This document shows positions 35,513 to 44,710 of a stretch of 64,000 nucleotides of DNA, piece after piece. The position numbers and the translations under genes were made by a program. The notes beneath the pieces are model-generated. The model searched no databases. It worked only from the letters and a program-made list of their open reading frames with translations, and was not told where the DNA came from. Source of the DNA: Yeosuana aquiaggeris (GTDB lineage: Bacteria; Bacteroidota; Bacteroidia; Flavobacteriales; Flavobacteriaceae). The stretch spans positions 1,178,001 through 1,242,000 of the forward strand of contig NZ_JBAWKC010000001.1 of the NCBI RefSeq assembly GCF_044003965.1, in the 5' to 3' direction. How positions within the stretch are numbered: the first letter of the stretch is position 1; each line of letters opens with the position of its first letter.

Positions 35513-35726
35513 TTTTTCTCAAAAATTTCAAAATAATAAATCTGATTAAAAGTATAAAAGGAAATCCATGAAGTACTAAATCAAACCAATCCATTAATTG
35601 CATTCCTTTTGCTCCGCCTAATACCCAACGTAATTTGCCCAGTACATGAGGTTCAGGAAAGTATGGTGCCAGTCCTAAGGTTAAACATAGTAATAAAATA
35701 AGTTTCCAGTTGTTAAAGGCTGACAT
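35502..35726 (-). CDS. Small membrane protein, unknown function
   Basis: 74 residues with two hydrophobic segments, LILLLCLTLGLAPYF (residues 9-23) and LHGFPFILLIRFIILKF (52-68), joined by a PHVLGKLRWVLGGAKGM loop. No signal-peptide cleavage or enzymatic motif is visible. It overlaps the trmL start by 11 bp and lies 13 bp after the GNAT-nitrilase gene, so all three are probably one transcript. Confidence 0.7.
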   Translation of the reverse strand: MSAFNNWKLILLLCLTLGLAPYFPEPHVLGKLRWVLGGAKGMQLMDWFDLVLHGFPFILLIRFIILKFLRKNAN

Positions 35727-35739
35727 ACATATATTAATT

Positions 35740-37260
35740 TTATTTTTTCCTTAATTCAAAAAGATCTAAACGTCTATCTTTTAAATTTCTTACGCTACCA
35801 AATTGATTGAGCTCTCTAAGCAAATCAATATCCACATCAGCAATTAAAATCATTTCAGAGTTTTGAGTCGCCTCCGCTTTTACACCGTTTGTTGGAAAGG
35901 CAAAGTCACAAGGTGTAAACACCATAGATTGTGCAAACTGAATGTCCATATTTTGAACTTTAGGCAAGTTACCAACACTACCGGCTATTGCTACATAACA
36001 TTCGTTCTCAATGGCTCTTGCCTGAGCGCAATGCCGTACACGTGAAAATCCGTTTTGTGTATCAGTTAAAAACGGGACAAATAAAATATCCATGCCTTCA
36101 TCAGCTAATATTCTGCTTAATTCAGGGAATTCAACATCATAACAAATTAAAATACCTATTTTACCACAATCTGTGTCAAATGCAATCACTTGATTGCCTC
36201 CAACCATCCCCCAAACCTTCGCTTCATCTGGAGTAACATGTAGTTTTTCATAACGTTCCATCGTGCCATCACGTCTGCATAAATATCCGGCATTATGAAG
36301 TTTTCCATCAACCATTTCTGGCATACTTCCAGTAATGATATTGATATTATAGGAAATGGCTAATTTTGAAAAGCGTTGTACCATTTCAGAGGTGTGTTTG
36401 GCCAGTTCTCTAATAGCTTCCGGTGTAGACAAGTGATTATTTTCTGCCATCAGAGGCGCATTGAAAAATTCAGGAAATAAAGCAAAATCACTTCTGTAAC
36501 CAGAGACGGCGTCTATAAAAAATTCAGCTTGCTCCATCACATCATCTAAACTTTTATAAGGGCGCATTTGCCATTGCACCAATCCTAAACGTACTATTTT
36601 TTTTATGGTAGTCGCTAATTTATTTTTCTTTTCATAATAAATGTTGTCCCATTCAAGTAATACGGCATATTCATGCGAAGAAGCATCTCCTTCAAGGTAA
36701 TTGGTTAAAATACGCGCCGGATGAAAATCGTTTGAAATTTGAAAATTTAAAACGGGATCGTGAATTTCTTTTCTTCTTACTTTATCAATATATTCTTTTG
36801 GACTGAGCGTATCAGCATATTTATGATAGTTGGGGATACGCCCACCGAATGCTAAACCTTTTAAATTTAATCGTTCACATAAATCTTTTCTGTAGTCGTA
36901 TAAACGGCGGCCTAAACGTAAACCTCTAAACTCTGGTTTTATGAACACATCAATTCCATAAATAATATCTCCATCATTGGTATGCGTGCTGAAAGTATAA
37001 TTACCAGTAATTTGCTCGTATGTATGATTGTGATCAAATTTATCGTAATCCACAATAATGCTTAATGCACAGCCTGCAATTTGATTATTCACTTTTATGA
37101 CCGCTTGCCCTTCTGGAAATTTATGAATTAATGTTCTGATTTGTTCTTCTTTCCAGATAGAATCAGGCATGGTAGTATATGACTCAATCATGGCTTGTTT
37201 TAACTCCTGATAGTCCTTTAGGTTTAAATAGGCTAACTCAATATTCTCAATATCTTCCAT
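35740..37260 (-). CDS. GNAT acetyltransferase fused to a nitrilase-type amidohydrolase
   Basis: About 506 residues from the ATG at 37260 (MEDIENIELAYLNLKD); an upstream ATG at 37296 would add 12 residues. The N-terminal half (to about 210) is a GNAT domain with FIKPEFRGLRLGRRLYDYRKD as the acetyl-CoA site. The C-terminal half is a carbon-nitrogen hydrolase with the Glu of FALFPEFFNAP, the Lys of YEKLHVTPDE and the nucleophile Cys of IGILICYDVEFPE, an intact Glu-Lys-Cys triad. The substrate is not known. A TACTTTCG box at 37355-37362 is a possible promoter. Confidence 0.85.
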   Translation of the reverse strand: MEDIENIELAYLNLKDYQELKQAMIESYTTMPDSIWKEEQIRTLIHKFPEGQAVIKVNNQIAGCALSIIVDYDKFDHNHTYEQITGNYTFSTHTNDGDIIYGIDVFIKPEFRGLRLGRRLYDYRKDLCERLNLKGLAFGGRIPNYHKYADTLSPKEYIDKVRRKEIHDPVLNFQISNDFHPARILTNYLEGDASSHEYAVLLEWDNIYYEKKNKLATTIKKIVRLGLVQWQMRPYKSLDDVMEQAEFFIDAVSGYRSDFALFPEFFNAPLMAENNHLSTPEAIRELAKHTSEMVQRFSKLAISYNINIITGSMPEMVDGKLHNAGYLCRRDGTMERYEKLHVTPDEAKVWGMVGGNQVIAFDTDCGKIGILICYDVEFPELSRILADEGMDILFVPFLTDTQNGFSRVRHCAQARAIENECYVAIAGSVGNLPKVQNMDIQFAQSMVFTPCDFAFPTNGVKAEATQNSEMILIADVDIDLLRELNQFGSVRNLKDRRLDLFELRKK

Positions 37261-37375
37261 AGGTTGATCATTATATGTTTTCTGCTGATATCTCAATTAA
37301 AAAAAGTTAAGAGAATAGCAAGTTTTATGTTTAATATAGTTTTAAATTAGATCGCGAAAGTACATATTTTATAAA

Positions 37376-38107
37376 TTATTTTATAAGATATGTAAGTTTC
37401 ATTGTAATAGAAGCTGTTTTCTCTTTTGAAGAGGTGTTATAAGCACCACCCCAGGAATAGTCTTCATTTGAATTTTGGCCTGTTATTTGAAAAATACCCA
37501 TTTGTGCCAAAGAAAGATTTCCAAGTTGTGCACCCGAATTTTCAGAAATGCTTTTGGCTCTAAGCAAGGCATTTTCAGTTGCCCGTGATACCATTTCAAT
37601 TTTTAAATCTTCAAGTTTCGTGTAATAATATCTGGGAGACATAGAATATAACTGAATGCCTTTATTTAATAATTCTGTAACTTCTCTGGAGATTTTTTCA
37701 ACTTTTTCAACTTCTTTAGAATTAATCTGAACCGTTTGACTCAAAATATACCCTATAAATTCTTGACCTAAATATTTCCCGTCGGTTGAATAGTTTTGCT
37801 TCATATTTTTTTCGGTGTTAACCGCATTAAATATGATGACGCTATCACTTAAGCCCTTTGAATTAAGGTACTCAGCGATGGTTTCTTTATCCGTTTTCAA
37901 ATCGGAATATGCTTGTTTTAAATCTTTGTTAACTTGAGAAAATCGGGCCTCCCAAACAATAAGATCAGAAGTAAAGTTAGTTTCACCTAAACCAGTCACT
38001 GAAATAGTTCCCACTTTTTTATTTCTATTAATGACAGCATTTCCTAGAATAATTGAAGCAGCTACAATAGATATAGCAAAAACGATGGCGTTCAGATTTT
38101 TTTTCAT
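37376..38107 (-). CDS. SIMPL-domain exported protein
   Basis: 243 residues. After an N-terminal membrane anchor (AIVFAISIVAASIILGNAV) the sequence has the SIMPL/DUF541 pattern: VTGLGETNFTSDLIVWEARFSQ, AYSDLKTDKETIAEYL, and a C-terminal AEN-ALLRAKSISENSGAQLGNL block. Proteins of this family are periplasmic or inner-membrane and linked to stress, but no biochemical role is firmly known. It starts 29 bp after trpA on the same strand, so it may be co-transcribed with the trp genes. Confidence 0.8.
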   Translation of the reverse strand: MKKNLNAIVFAISIVAASIILGNAVINRNKKVGTISVTGLGETNFTSDLIVWEARFSQVNKDLKQAYSDLKTDKETIAEYLNSKGLSDSVIIFNAVNTEKNMKQNYSTDGKYLGQEFIGYILSQTVQINSKEVEKVEKISREVTELLNKGIQLYSMSPRYYYTKLEDLKIEMVSRATENALLRAKSISENSGAQLGNLSLAQMGIFQITGQNSNEDYSWGGAYNTSSKEKTASITMKLTYLIK

Positions 38108-38136
38108 GAGGGTAAAGGATTAATTATAATATTTAT

Positions 38137-38898
38137 TTATCTAATAGATTTAATGAATTTGTCAATCTCGCTTACAGAATGATTAGTTAGGAATTTTATA
38201 AATGCACTTCCAATAATGGCCCCTTTTGCATATTTAGTTGCTTGATTAAAAGAGGCATTATTATTAATTCCAAAACCAACAATTTGCGGGTTTTTTAAAT
38301 TCATATTAGATATACGCTCAAAATAATGTTTTTGGTTGTCACCAAAACCAGATTGACTTCCGGTAACACTGGAGCTACTTACCATATAAATAAACCCATT
38401 TGATATAGAATCTATAAAATGAATACGCTCGTTGGATGTTTGTGGCGTTATTAAAAATACATTAATCAGGCCGTATTTTTCAAAGGTTTCTTGATAGTCT
38501 TCTTTATAGACATCAACCGGTAAGTCTGGGATTATTAAGCCATCAATGCCTAGTTCATGGCATTTTTTACAAAAGGCTTCTACACCATATTGCAACATAG
38601 GGTTGAAATAACCCATAATAATGAGCGGAATTTCAACAGTTTTTCTAATATTCTTTAACTGATTAAAAAGTATTTCTGTAGTCATACCATTTTTAAGAGC
38701 CTGTGTAGAACTGGCTTGAATGGTCGGGCCATCTGCTAGGGGATCGCTAAAAGGCAAGCCGATTTCAATCATATCAACTCCATTTGCTTCTAAATTCTGA
38801 ATGATGGCTGACGTATCATTTAAACTGGGATATCCTGCAGTGAAATATATAGAAAGCAGTTTTTTATTTTCCTGTAATTTTTGTTTAATCCTGTTCAT
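38137..38898 (-). CDS. trpA: Tryptophan synthase alpha chain
   Basis: 253 residues. TrpA splits indole-3-glycerol phosphate to indole and glyceraldehyde 3-phosphate. The catalytic Glu lies in DMIEIGLPFSDPLADGPTIQ and the catalytic Asp in DGLIIPDLPVDVYKE. The phosphate-binding loop GFGINN and IIGSAFIK are present. Seventh and last trp gene of the operon, 11 bp after trpB. Confidence 0.98.
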   Translation of the reverse strand: MNRIKQKLQENKKLLSIYFTAGYPSLNDTSAIIQNLEANGVDMIEIGLPFSDPLADGPTIQASSTQALKNGMTTEILFNQLKNIRKTVEIPLIIMGYFNPMLQYGVEAFCKKCHELGIDGLIIPDLPVDVYKEDYQETFEKYGLINVFLITPQTSNERIHFIDSISNGFIYMVSSSSVTGSQSGFGDNQKHYFERISNMNLKNPQIVGFGINNNASFNQATKYAKGAIIGSAFIKFLTNHSVSEIDKFIKSIR

Positions 38899-38909
38899 TT
38901 AAAACTAAA

Positions 38910-40091
38910 TTATAATTTAAAATAATCTATATAGGTGTTTAAATCTTTATCTCCACGTCCGGATAAACTAACCACAACAACATCGTCTTTTTTGAACTTT
39001 TTATATTCAAAAATGGCTAGCGCATGTGCAGTTTCAATAGCAGGAATGATGCCTTCTAACTGACATAATTCTAATCCGGCTTTCATAGCATCTGCATCTG
39101 TAATAGACATAAATTTGGCGCGCCCAGTTCTAGACAAATGAGCATGCATTGGGCCAACACCTGGATAATCTAATCCCGCCGAAATGGAGTAGGGCTCCGT
39201 AATTTGACCGTCTTTAGTTTGCATCAATAAGGTTTTACAGCCATGAATAATGCCCTCTTTACCTAATACAGAAGTCGCGGCACTTTCACCGGAATCAATT
39301 CCCAATCCGGCGGCTTCAACGGCTATAATTTGAACGTCCTCCTCATGAAGAAAATGATAATAAGTTCCTGCAGCGTTGCTGCCGCCGCCTATGCATGCTA
39401 CCACATAATCTGGATTTTCTCGACCCAATTGTTCTTTTAATTGCCATTTAATCTCTTCTGAAATTACTGATTGAAACCTAGTTACCATATCCGGATACGG
39501 ATGAGGTCCTATGGCAGAACCAATAATATAATGAGTATCAACCGGATTGTTAATCCAATCACGTATAGCCTCATTAGTGGCATCTTTTAAAGTACGGCTT
39601 CCTGACAATGCAGGGACTACTTTTGCTCCAAGCATTTTCATTCTGGCTACATTAGGAGCTTGTCTGGCAATATCTATTTCACCCATATACACAATACATT
39701 CCAATCCCATGAGGGCGCAAACAGTTGCAGTAGCAACGCCATGCTGACCCGCTCCGGTTTCAGCAATTATTCTGTGTTTACCCAAACGTTTTGCAACTAA
39801 AATCTGTCCAATGGTATTGTTTATTTTATGCGCACCCGTATGATTGAGGTCTTCACGCTTTAAATATATATTGGTGTTATATTTTTCTGAAAGGCGTTTG
39901 GCTAAATAAAGAGGAGAGGGCCTGCCAACGTAATCTTTTAAAAGCTGGTCAAATTCTTTTTTAAAGGTAGGCTCCGCCATTATTTTAAGATAGTTTTGAC
40001 GTAATTCCTCTACATTTGGATAGAGCATTTCTGGGATGTATGCCCCACCAAACTCACCGTAATATCCTTTTTCATTTACATTATAGCTCAT
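38910..40091 (-). CDS. trpB: Tryptophan synthase beta chain
   Basis: 393 residues. TrpB condenses indole with serine using PLP. The Schiff-base lysine is in HTGAHKINN, the phosphate-binding GGGSNA in IGGGSNAAGTYYHF, and the conserved Glu in AETGAGQHGVA. It overlaps trpF by 4 bp (ATGA), a sign of coupled translation, and precedes trpA by 11 bp. Confidence 0.99.
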   Translation of the reverse strand: MSYNVNEKGYYGEFGGAYIPEMLYPNVEELRQNYLKIMAEPTFKKEFDQLLKDYVGRPSPLYLAKRLSEKYNTNIYLKREDLNHTGAHKINNTIGQILVAKRLGKHRIIAETGAGQHGVATATVCALMGLECIVYMGEIDIARQAPNVARMKMLGAKVVPALSGSRTLKDATNEAIRDWINNPVDTHYIIGSAIGPHPYPDMVTRFQSVISEEIKWQLKEQLGRENPDYVVACIGGGSNAAGTYYHFLHEEDVQIIAVEAAGLGIDSGESAATSVLGKEGIIHGCKTLLMQTKDGQITEPYSISAGLDYPGVGPMHAHLSRTGRAKFMSITDADAMKAGLELCQLEGIIPAIETAHALAIFEYKKFKKDDVVVVSLSGRGDKDLNTYIDYFKL

Positions 40092-40702
40092 AGTTGAGAT
40101 TTAAATTCTTTTAGTTTTTCAATTTTTTTTAGTCCAGGTTCTATTTCAAATTGACTATTCACATCAATAGAAAAACAGTATTTTGATGCGTCACTTTTTA
40201 GAAATGCTTTAATATTTTCAATTTCATCAAGCCCTATACCACCGCTTAAAAAATAAGGTTTGGTATAAGGATAGTTTTTTAAAATATTCCAATCAAAAGT
40301 ATAGCCATTGCCACCGGGTAATTTTCCTTTGGTGTCAAACAAATAATAATCACACACCAACTCAAAAGGTTTTAAGTCATCAAAATTAAACTGATCTTTT
40401 ATTGAGAAAACCTTTATGATTTCTAGGTTTTGAGATTTGAGATTTTTACAATATTCAGGAGATTCAGCACCATGAAGCTGAACCGCATTTAATTTATGTT
40501 TTTTAATGGTTTTAATGACCTCCTGTAATTCAGCATCAACAAATACACCGACTTTTTTTATTGTTTGTGAAATTTCAGGAATATCACCTTGAAAATATCT
40601 TATAGATTTATCATAAAAAATAAAGCCAAGATAATCTGGTTGCAAAGCGGCCACCATTTTAATGTTATCTTGATATTTCATCCCACAAACCTTTAGTTTC
40701 AT
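40088..40702 (-). CDS. trpF: Phosphoribosylanthranilate isomerase
   Basis: 204 residues, TIM-barrel enzyme. The catalytic Cys is in KLKVCGMKYQDN and the catalytic Asp in YYLFDTKGKLPGGNG; the latter also forms the phosphate loop. LSGGIG near residue 165 is the second phosphate-binding loop. Slightly short but complete. It overlaps trpC and trpB by 4 bp each. Confidence 0.97.
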   Translation of the reverse strand: MKLKVCGMKYQDNIKMVAALQPDYLGFIFYDKSIRYFQGDIPEISQTIKKVGVFVDAELQEVIKTIKKHKLNAVQLHGAESPEYCKNLKSQNLEIIKVFSIKDQFNFDDLKPFELVCDYYLFDTKGKLPGGNGYTFDWNILKNYPYTKPYFLSGGIGLDEIENIKAFLKSDASKYCFSIDVNSQFEIEPGLKKIEKLKEFKSQL

Positions 40703-41484
40703 TGGGTTAGGTCTTTAATGAATTGTTCAGCACTTTGGCCGGCATTATCTGTTTTCATAAAATTTTCACCAATAAGAAACCCTTGATAACCATAAGGCTT
40801 CAATTCCTTAATAGCTTGAATATGGCTGATGCCACTTTCAGAAACTTTTACAAATTCGTTTGGAATAAACGTGCTTAAATTTTTACTAACTTCTAAACTG
40901 ACTTCAAATGTTTTTAAGTTTCTATTATTAACTCCAAGCATATCTAAACTAGGCATGAGCGATTTATGCAACTCCTCTTTATTATGAACTTCCAATAAAA
41001 CATCAAGATGTAAACTTTTAGCTAATTCAGAAAATTGTTTTATTTCTTCTCTGGTTAAAATGGCAGCAATTAATAAAATAACATCGGCTCCATGGGCTTT
41101 TGCTTCAAGAATCTGATATTCATTAATGATAAATTCTTTACGTAATAATGGCAAATTACAACTTGCTCTGGCTATTAATAAATCATCCAACGAGCCCCCA
41201 AAATATTTACTATCTGTTAATACAGACATGCCACAAACTCCTGCTTCTTCATAGCCTTTAGCAACATCAAATACGTTTAAATTTTGATTGATAACAGATT
41301 TTGAAGGCGATCGGCGTTTATGTTCAGCAATGATTCCTGAATCACTGTGTCTTAAATTAGCTGCTAAGGAAATGGTATTTCTATGAAACAGTACAGAAGC
41401 TTCCAATTGTTTTATTGGAATAAGCGATTTTCTCAAATCAACTTCTGTTCGTTTATCATTTACTATGTTATCTAAAATAGTCAT
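40699..41484 (-). CDS. trpC: Indole-3-glycerol-phosphate synthase
   Basis: 261 residues, TIM-barrel enzyme that closes the indole ring. The family signature is IIAEHKRRSPSKSVI. GMSVLTDSKYFGGS, LLRKEFII with the catalytic Lys, and LLEVHNKEEL with the catalytic Glu are intact, and the SESGI phosphate loop follows. It is monofunctional and separate from trpF. It lies 1 bp after trpD and overlaps trpF by 4 bp. Confidence 0.98.
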   Translation of the reverse strand: MTILDNIVNDKRTEVDLRKSLIPIKQLEASVLFHRNTISLAANLRHSDSGIIAEHKRRSPSKSVINQNLNVFDVAKGYEEAGVCGMSVLTDSKYFGGSLDDLLIARASCNLPLLRKEFIINEYQILEAKAHGADVILLIAAILTREEIKQFSELAKSLHLDVLLEVHNKEELHKSLMPSLDMLGVNNRNLKTFEVSLEVSKNLSTFIPNEFVKVSESGISHIQAIKELKPYGYQGFLIGENFMKTDNAGQSAEQFIKDLTQ

Positions 41485-41485
41485 G

Positions 41486-42478
41486 CTATTTGCTTAATTC
41501 TTGAATGATTTGTAATGCTTTTAGTCCTTTACCCGAAAGCAATGATTCCTTCGCTAATTCAAAACCTTTTTTATGTTCGATATGATTGGTGGTAGCAATA
41601 GCTAAACCGGCATTTGCACAAACCACATTATTTTGAGCCTCTGTTCCTTTACCATTAATAACATTCATAAAGATTTTAGCGGCATCTTCAACGGTACTTC
41701 CTCCAAAAATAGCTTCTTGTTTAATTTGCGAAACACCCAAATCTTCAGGTGAAAACATAGTTTCAGATTGATTGGAAATCACTTTGGTTTTTCCAGTTAA
41801 AGAGATTTCGTCATAGCCATCTAAGGCATGAACTATGGAATAATTTTTATCTGTATTTTGATATAAATAACCATAAAGGCGAAGCAATTCTAAATTAAAA
41901 ACACCTACCATCTGGTTTTTTGGAAAGGAAGGGTTTACCATTGGGCCCAGCATATTAAAAAAGGTTTTTACACCTAATTCACGTCTAATAGGACCTACGT
42001 TTTTCATGGCCGGATGAAATAATGGTGCGTGCAGCACACAAATTCCAGCTTTATCGATAGAGCGTTTTAAGAAAGCTTCATCATTTGAAAACTTGATGCC
42101 TAAATATTCCATAACATTGGAAGAACCACAGGCCGATGAAACACCATAATTTCCATGCTTAGCTACTTTCACACCAGCTCCTGCGGTGACAAAAGAAGCT
42201 AAGGTAGAAATATTAAAGGTGTCTTTTCCGTCGCCACCTGTTCCACATAAATCAATGGCATTAAATTCTTTTAAATCTATAGGAATACACAAGTCTAAAA
42301 GGGCATCTCTAAAACCTCTTAATTCATCTAGTGTAATATTTCGCATCATATAAACCGTCAAAAAGGAAGCGATCTGACTCTGGTTATACATGCCATTTGA
42401 AATATTAACTAAGGCCTGCTTAGCTTCTTCGCTTGAAATGCTTTCATGATTTATAAGTCTGTTTAATAAGTGCTTCAT
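41486..42478 (-). CDS. trpD: Anthranilate phosphoribosyltransferase
   Basis: 330 residues. Transfers a phosphoribosyl group to anthranilate. The PRPP-binding GTGGDGKDTFNIST motif near residue 78 and KHGNYGVSSACGSSN are diagnostic, and the Asp-Glu pair of GYDEISLTG is present. It is separate from trpG, as usual in Flavobacteriaceae. It lies 3 bp after trpG and 1 bp before trpC. Confidence 0.98.
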   Translation of the reverse strand: MKHLLNRLINHESISSEEAKQALVNISNGMYNQSQIASFLTVYMMRNITLDELRGFRDALLDLCIPIDLKEFNAIDLCGTGGDGKDTFNISTLASFVTAGAGVKVAKHGNYGVSSACGSSNVMEYLGIKFSNDEAFLKRSIDKAGICVLHAPLFHPAMKNVGPIRRELGVKTFFNMLGPMVNPSFPKNQMVGVFNLELLRLYGYLYQNTDKNYSIVHALDGYDEISLTGKTKVISNQSETMFSPEDLGVSQIKQEAIFGGSTVEDAAKIFMNVINGKGTEAQNNVVCANAGLAIATTNHIEHKKGFELAKESLLSGKGLKALQIIQELSK

Positions 42479-42481
42479 AGC

Positions 42482-43048
42482 TTAAGAATGTATCCAGTTT
42501 TTTAGAATTTGTTTACCATGCGGTGTTAAAACTGACTCCGGATGATATTGTACACCTTTTACATCATACACTTTATGACGTAAAGACATGATTTGACCAT
42601 TTTCATCAACTGAAGTTGCTTCTAAAACATTAGGTAAATTTGGATTGACCACCCAGGAATGATAACGACCAACTTCAATTTCTTTTCCTAACCCCTTAAA
42701 CAATGGTTCATCTTCAACGGTTATGGATACTTTAGTAGCCACGCCATGATACACATTATCTAAGTTAATAAGTGTGCCACCAAAAACTTCCCCAATGGCT
42801 TGTTGTCCTAAACAAACGCCTAAAATACTTTTCGTGGGTGCAAACCTTTCAATAATGGGTTTTAATAAGCCTGCTTCATCAGGGATTCCCGGACCAGGAG
42901 ATAGCACAATTTTGTCAAAAGGCTCCACGTCATCTAATGTTAGTTTGTCATTTCTAACTACGGTCACTTCACAATCTAAATCTTCTAAATAATGAACCAG
43001 ATTATAGGTAAAACTATCATAATTGTCTATCACTAATACTTTCGTCAT
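42482..43048 (-). CDS. trpG: Anthranilate synthase component II, glutamine amidotransferase
   Basis: 188 residues. Supplies ammonia from glutamine to TrpE. The start MTKVLVIDNYDSFTYNLVHYLE is typical; the oxyanion and nucleophile motif is ILGVCLGQQAIGE and the His-Glu pair is in GVQYHPESVLTPHG. Full triad. It lies 1 bp after trpE, supporting a complex made in equal amounts. Confidence 0.98.
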   Translation of the reverse strand: MTKVLVIDNYDSFTYNLVHYLEDLDCEVTVVRNDKLTLDDVEPFDKIVLSPGPGIPDEAGLLKPIIERFAPTKSILGVCLGQQAIGEVFGGTLINLDNVYHGVATKVSITVEDEPLFKGLGKEIEVGRYHSWVVNPNLPNVLEATSVDENGQIMSLRHKVYDVKGVQYHPESVLTPHGKQILKNWIHS

Positions 43049-43049
43049 A

Positions 43050-44453
43050 TCAAATATTTTCTGCTAATTCAATAGCTTTTGTTAGGGCTCCTAATTTATT
43101 ATATACTTCTTGTAATTCAGTTTCCGGAATCGATTTAGATACAATACCAGCACCTGCTTGCCAATGTAATTTGTGATTCTTGCTTAAGAAGGTTCTAATC
43201 ATGATGGCATGATTAAAATTACCGTCAAAATCCATAAAACCGATGGCGCCCCCATAAAAGGAACGGCTTGTTTTTTCATATTGTTCAATGAGCTGCATGG
43301 CTCTGTGTTTTGGCGCGCCACTAAGAGTGCCTGCCGGAAATGTATCGGCAACTACTTGCATGGTTGAAACCTTTTTGTGCTTTTGTCCAGTTACTTTGCT
43401 GACTAAATGTATGACATGAGAAAAAAACTGGACTTCCCTATAGGTGTCAACCACTACTTGACTCCCATTTCTGCTTAAATCATTTCTTGCCAAATCTACC
43501 AGCATCACATGTTCGGCATTTTCTTTATCATCAATCTTTAATTGTTTTGCTAATTCAGCATCTTGCAAATCATTTCCTGTGCGTTTAAAAGTTCCGGCAA
43601 TGGGGTGAATTTCTGCTTTGCCGTCATTTACTATGAGTTGCGCTTCTGGTGAACTTCCAAAAATTTTAAAATTTCCATAATCAAAATAAAACAAATAAGG
43701 AGACGGATTGATACTTCTTAAGGCACGATAGACATTAAATTCATCACCTTTAAATTCTTGTCTAAAACTTTTTGATAAAACCAACTGAAATACATCACCA
43801 CGGCCACAATGTTTTTTGGCTAACTCAACATGATGTTTGTATTCATCATCTGTTAAGTTGGATTCAATTTGCCCTTTTGAAGAAAAGTCATAGGAGGCAA
43901 AGTTTCTTGCCTTTATGAGTTGAAATATATCCTCAATATTACTTTCATTTTCATAACAATGGGCAAATATATAAGCTTCGTTTTTATGATGATTAATAGC
44001 TATAATATTTTGATAAACAGCATAGTAAATATCAGGAATGTTTACCGAATGATCTTTTTTTGAAATATTTATATCTTCAAAATATCTAACGGCATCATAA
44101 GCTATATAGCCAAAAATGCCGTTATTAATGAACTTAAATGCTGTTTCTGAAGTTACCTCAAAACGTTTGGTGAATTGATGTATTTGTTCGGTAACATCTG
44201 CTGTTTTAGAAATAGGAGAACTTGTTGAACTGGCATCAGGAAATGTTTGAATGATAGTTTCATTTTCTACTTTTATAGAAGCTATTGGATTAAAACAGAT
44301 ATAAGAAAAACTATTGTCATTAGCATGGTAATCGCTACTCTCAAGCAAAATGCTGTTAGGATAGTTGTCCCTTATTTTTAAATATATACTAACAGGTGTA
44401 ATAGTGTCTGCCAGAATTTTTTTGTAATGGGTAAATAAGTTAAATGTTTTCAT
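43050..44453 (-). CDS. trpE: Anthranilate synthase component I
   Basis: 467 residues. Converts chorismate to anthranilate. The chorismate-binding domain has GDVFQLVLSKSFRQEF, FGSSPEAQLIV, IHPIAGTFKRTGND, DLARNDLSRNG and TFPAGTLSGAPKHRAM in order. In other TrpE proteins Trp feedback binding involves an N-terminal LLES motif, which is visible here (SILLESSDY), so feedback inhibition is likely. It is the first gene of the operon and is preceded by the attenuator at 44466-44590. Confidence 0.98.
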   Translation of the reverse strand: MKTFNLFTHYKKILADTITPVSIYLKIRDNYPNSILLESSDYHANDNSFSYICFNPIASIKVENETIIQTFPDASSTSSPISKTADVTEQIHQFTKRFEVTSETAFKFINNGIFGYIAYDAVRYFEDINISKKDHSVNIPDIYYAVYQNIIAINHHKNEAYIFAHCYENESNIEDIFQLIKARNFASYDFSSKGQIESNLTDDEYKHHVELAKKHCGRGDVFQLVLSKSFRQEFKGDEFNVYRALRSINPSPYLFYFDYGNFKIFGSSPEAQLIVNDGKAEIHPIAGTFKRTGNDLQDAELAKQLKIDDKENAEHVMLVDLARNDLSRNGSQVVVDTYREVQFFSHVIHLVSKVTGQKHKKVSTMQVVADTFPAGTLSGAPKHRAMQLIEQYEKTSRSFYGGAIGFMDFDGNFNHAIMIRTFLSKNHKLHWQAGAGIVSKSIPETELQEVYNKLGALTKAIELAENI

Positions 44454-44465
44454 TTTTATACATTA

Positions 44466-44497
44466 AAAAAGGCTTGTCGTGAATGACAAGCCTTTTT
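44466..44497 (-). terminator. trp attenuator terminator
   Basis: On the minus strand AAAAAGGCTTGTC pairs with GACAAGCCTTTTT around an ATTCAC loop: a 13-bp perfect stem ending in a U-tract, 12 bp before the trpE ATG. A 7-bp alternative pairing exists between TCGTGAA near the leader-peptide stop (plus-strand 44532-44538) and TTCACGA in the terminator loop and right arm (plus-strand 44477-44483), a possible antiterminator contact. Confidence 0.92.
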
Positions 44498-44527
44498 GAT
44501 ATTTCTATTTTTAAATATACTAAGCGA

Positions 44528-44590
44528 CTACTTCACGAAATTAATTTTCTGAAAGCACCACCACCAAGTATTATTTAAAATTGTATTCAT
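44528..44590 (-). CDS. trpL: trp operon leader peptide
   Basis: Twenty codons from ATG (44590) to TAG (44528): the peptide begins MNTILNNT, then has three consecutive Trp codons (44558-44566), then CFQKINFVK. The run of UGG codons directly before a terminator hairpin is the classical form of ribosome-stalling attenuation: with charged tRNA-Trp low, the ribosome stalls and the terminator is not formed. It fits the Bacteroid-trp leader class known from this phylum. Confidence 0.93.
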   Translation of the reverse strand: MNTILNNTWWWCFQKINFVK

Positions 44591-44605
44591 ATTTGTTATT
44601 TCGGT

Positions 44606-44637
44606 CAAATATAGAAATGAAAATATAATTACGCAAT
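44606..44637 (-). promoter_or_regulatory. trp operon promoter
   Basis: On the minus strand ATTG (plus 44634-44637), a 20-nt spacer and TATATTTG (plus 44606-44613) fit the Bacteroidetes promoter. Transcription would start near 44600, about 10 nt before the leader-peptide ATG. Confidence 0.82.
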
Positions 44638-44710
44638 AGTTTCATTAATTTTTAATTAAAAATATGTTAAACGTCCTTTGAATGCCGAAGTAATATTTAA
44701 ATTTATGACT

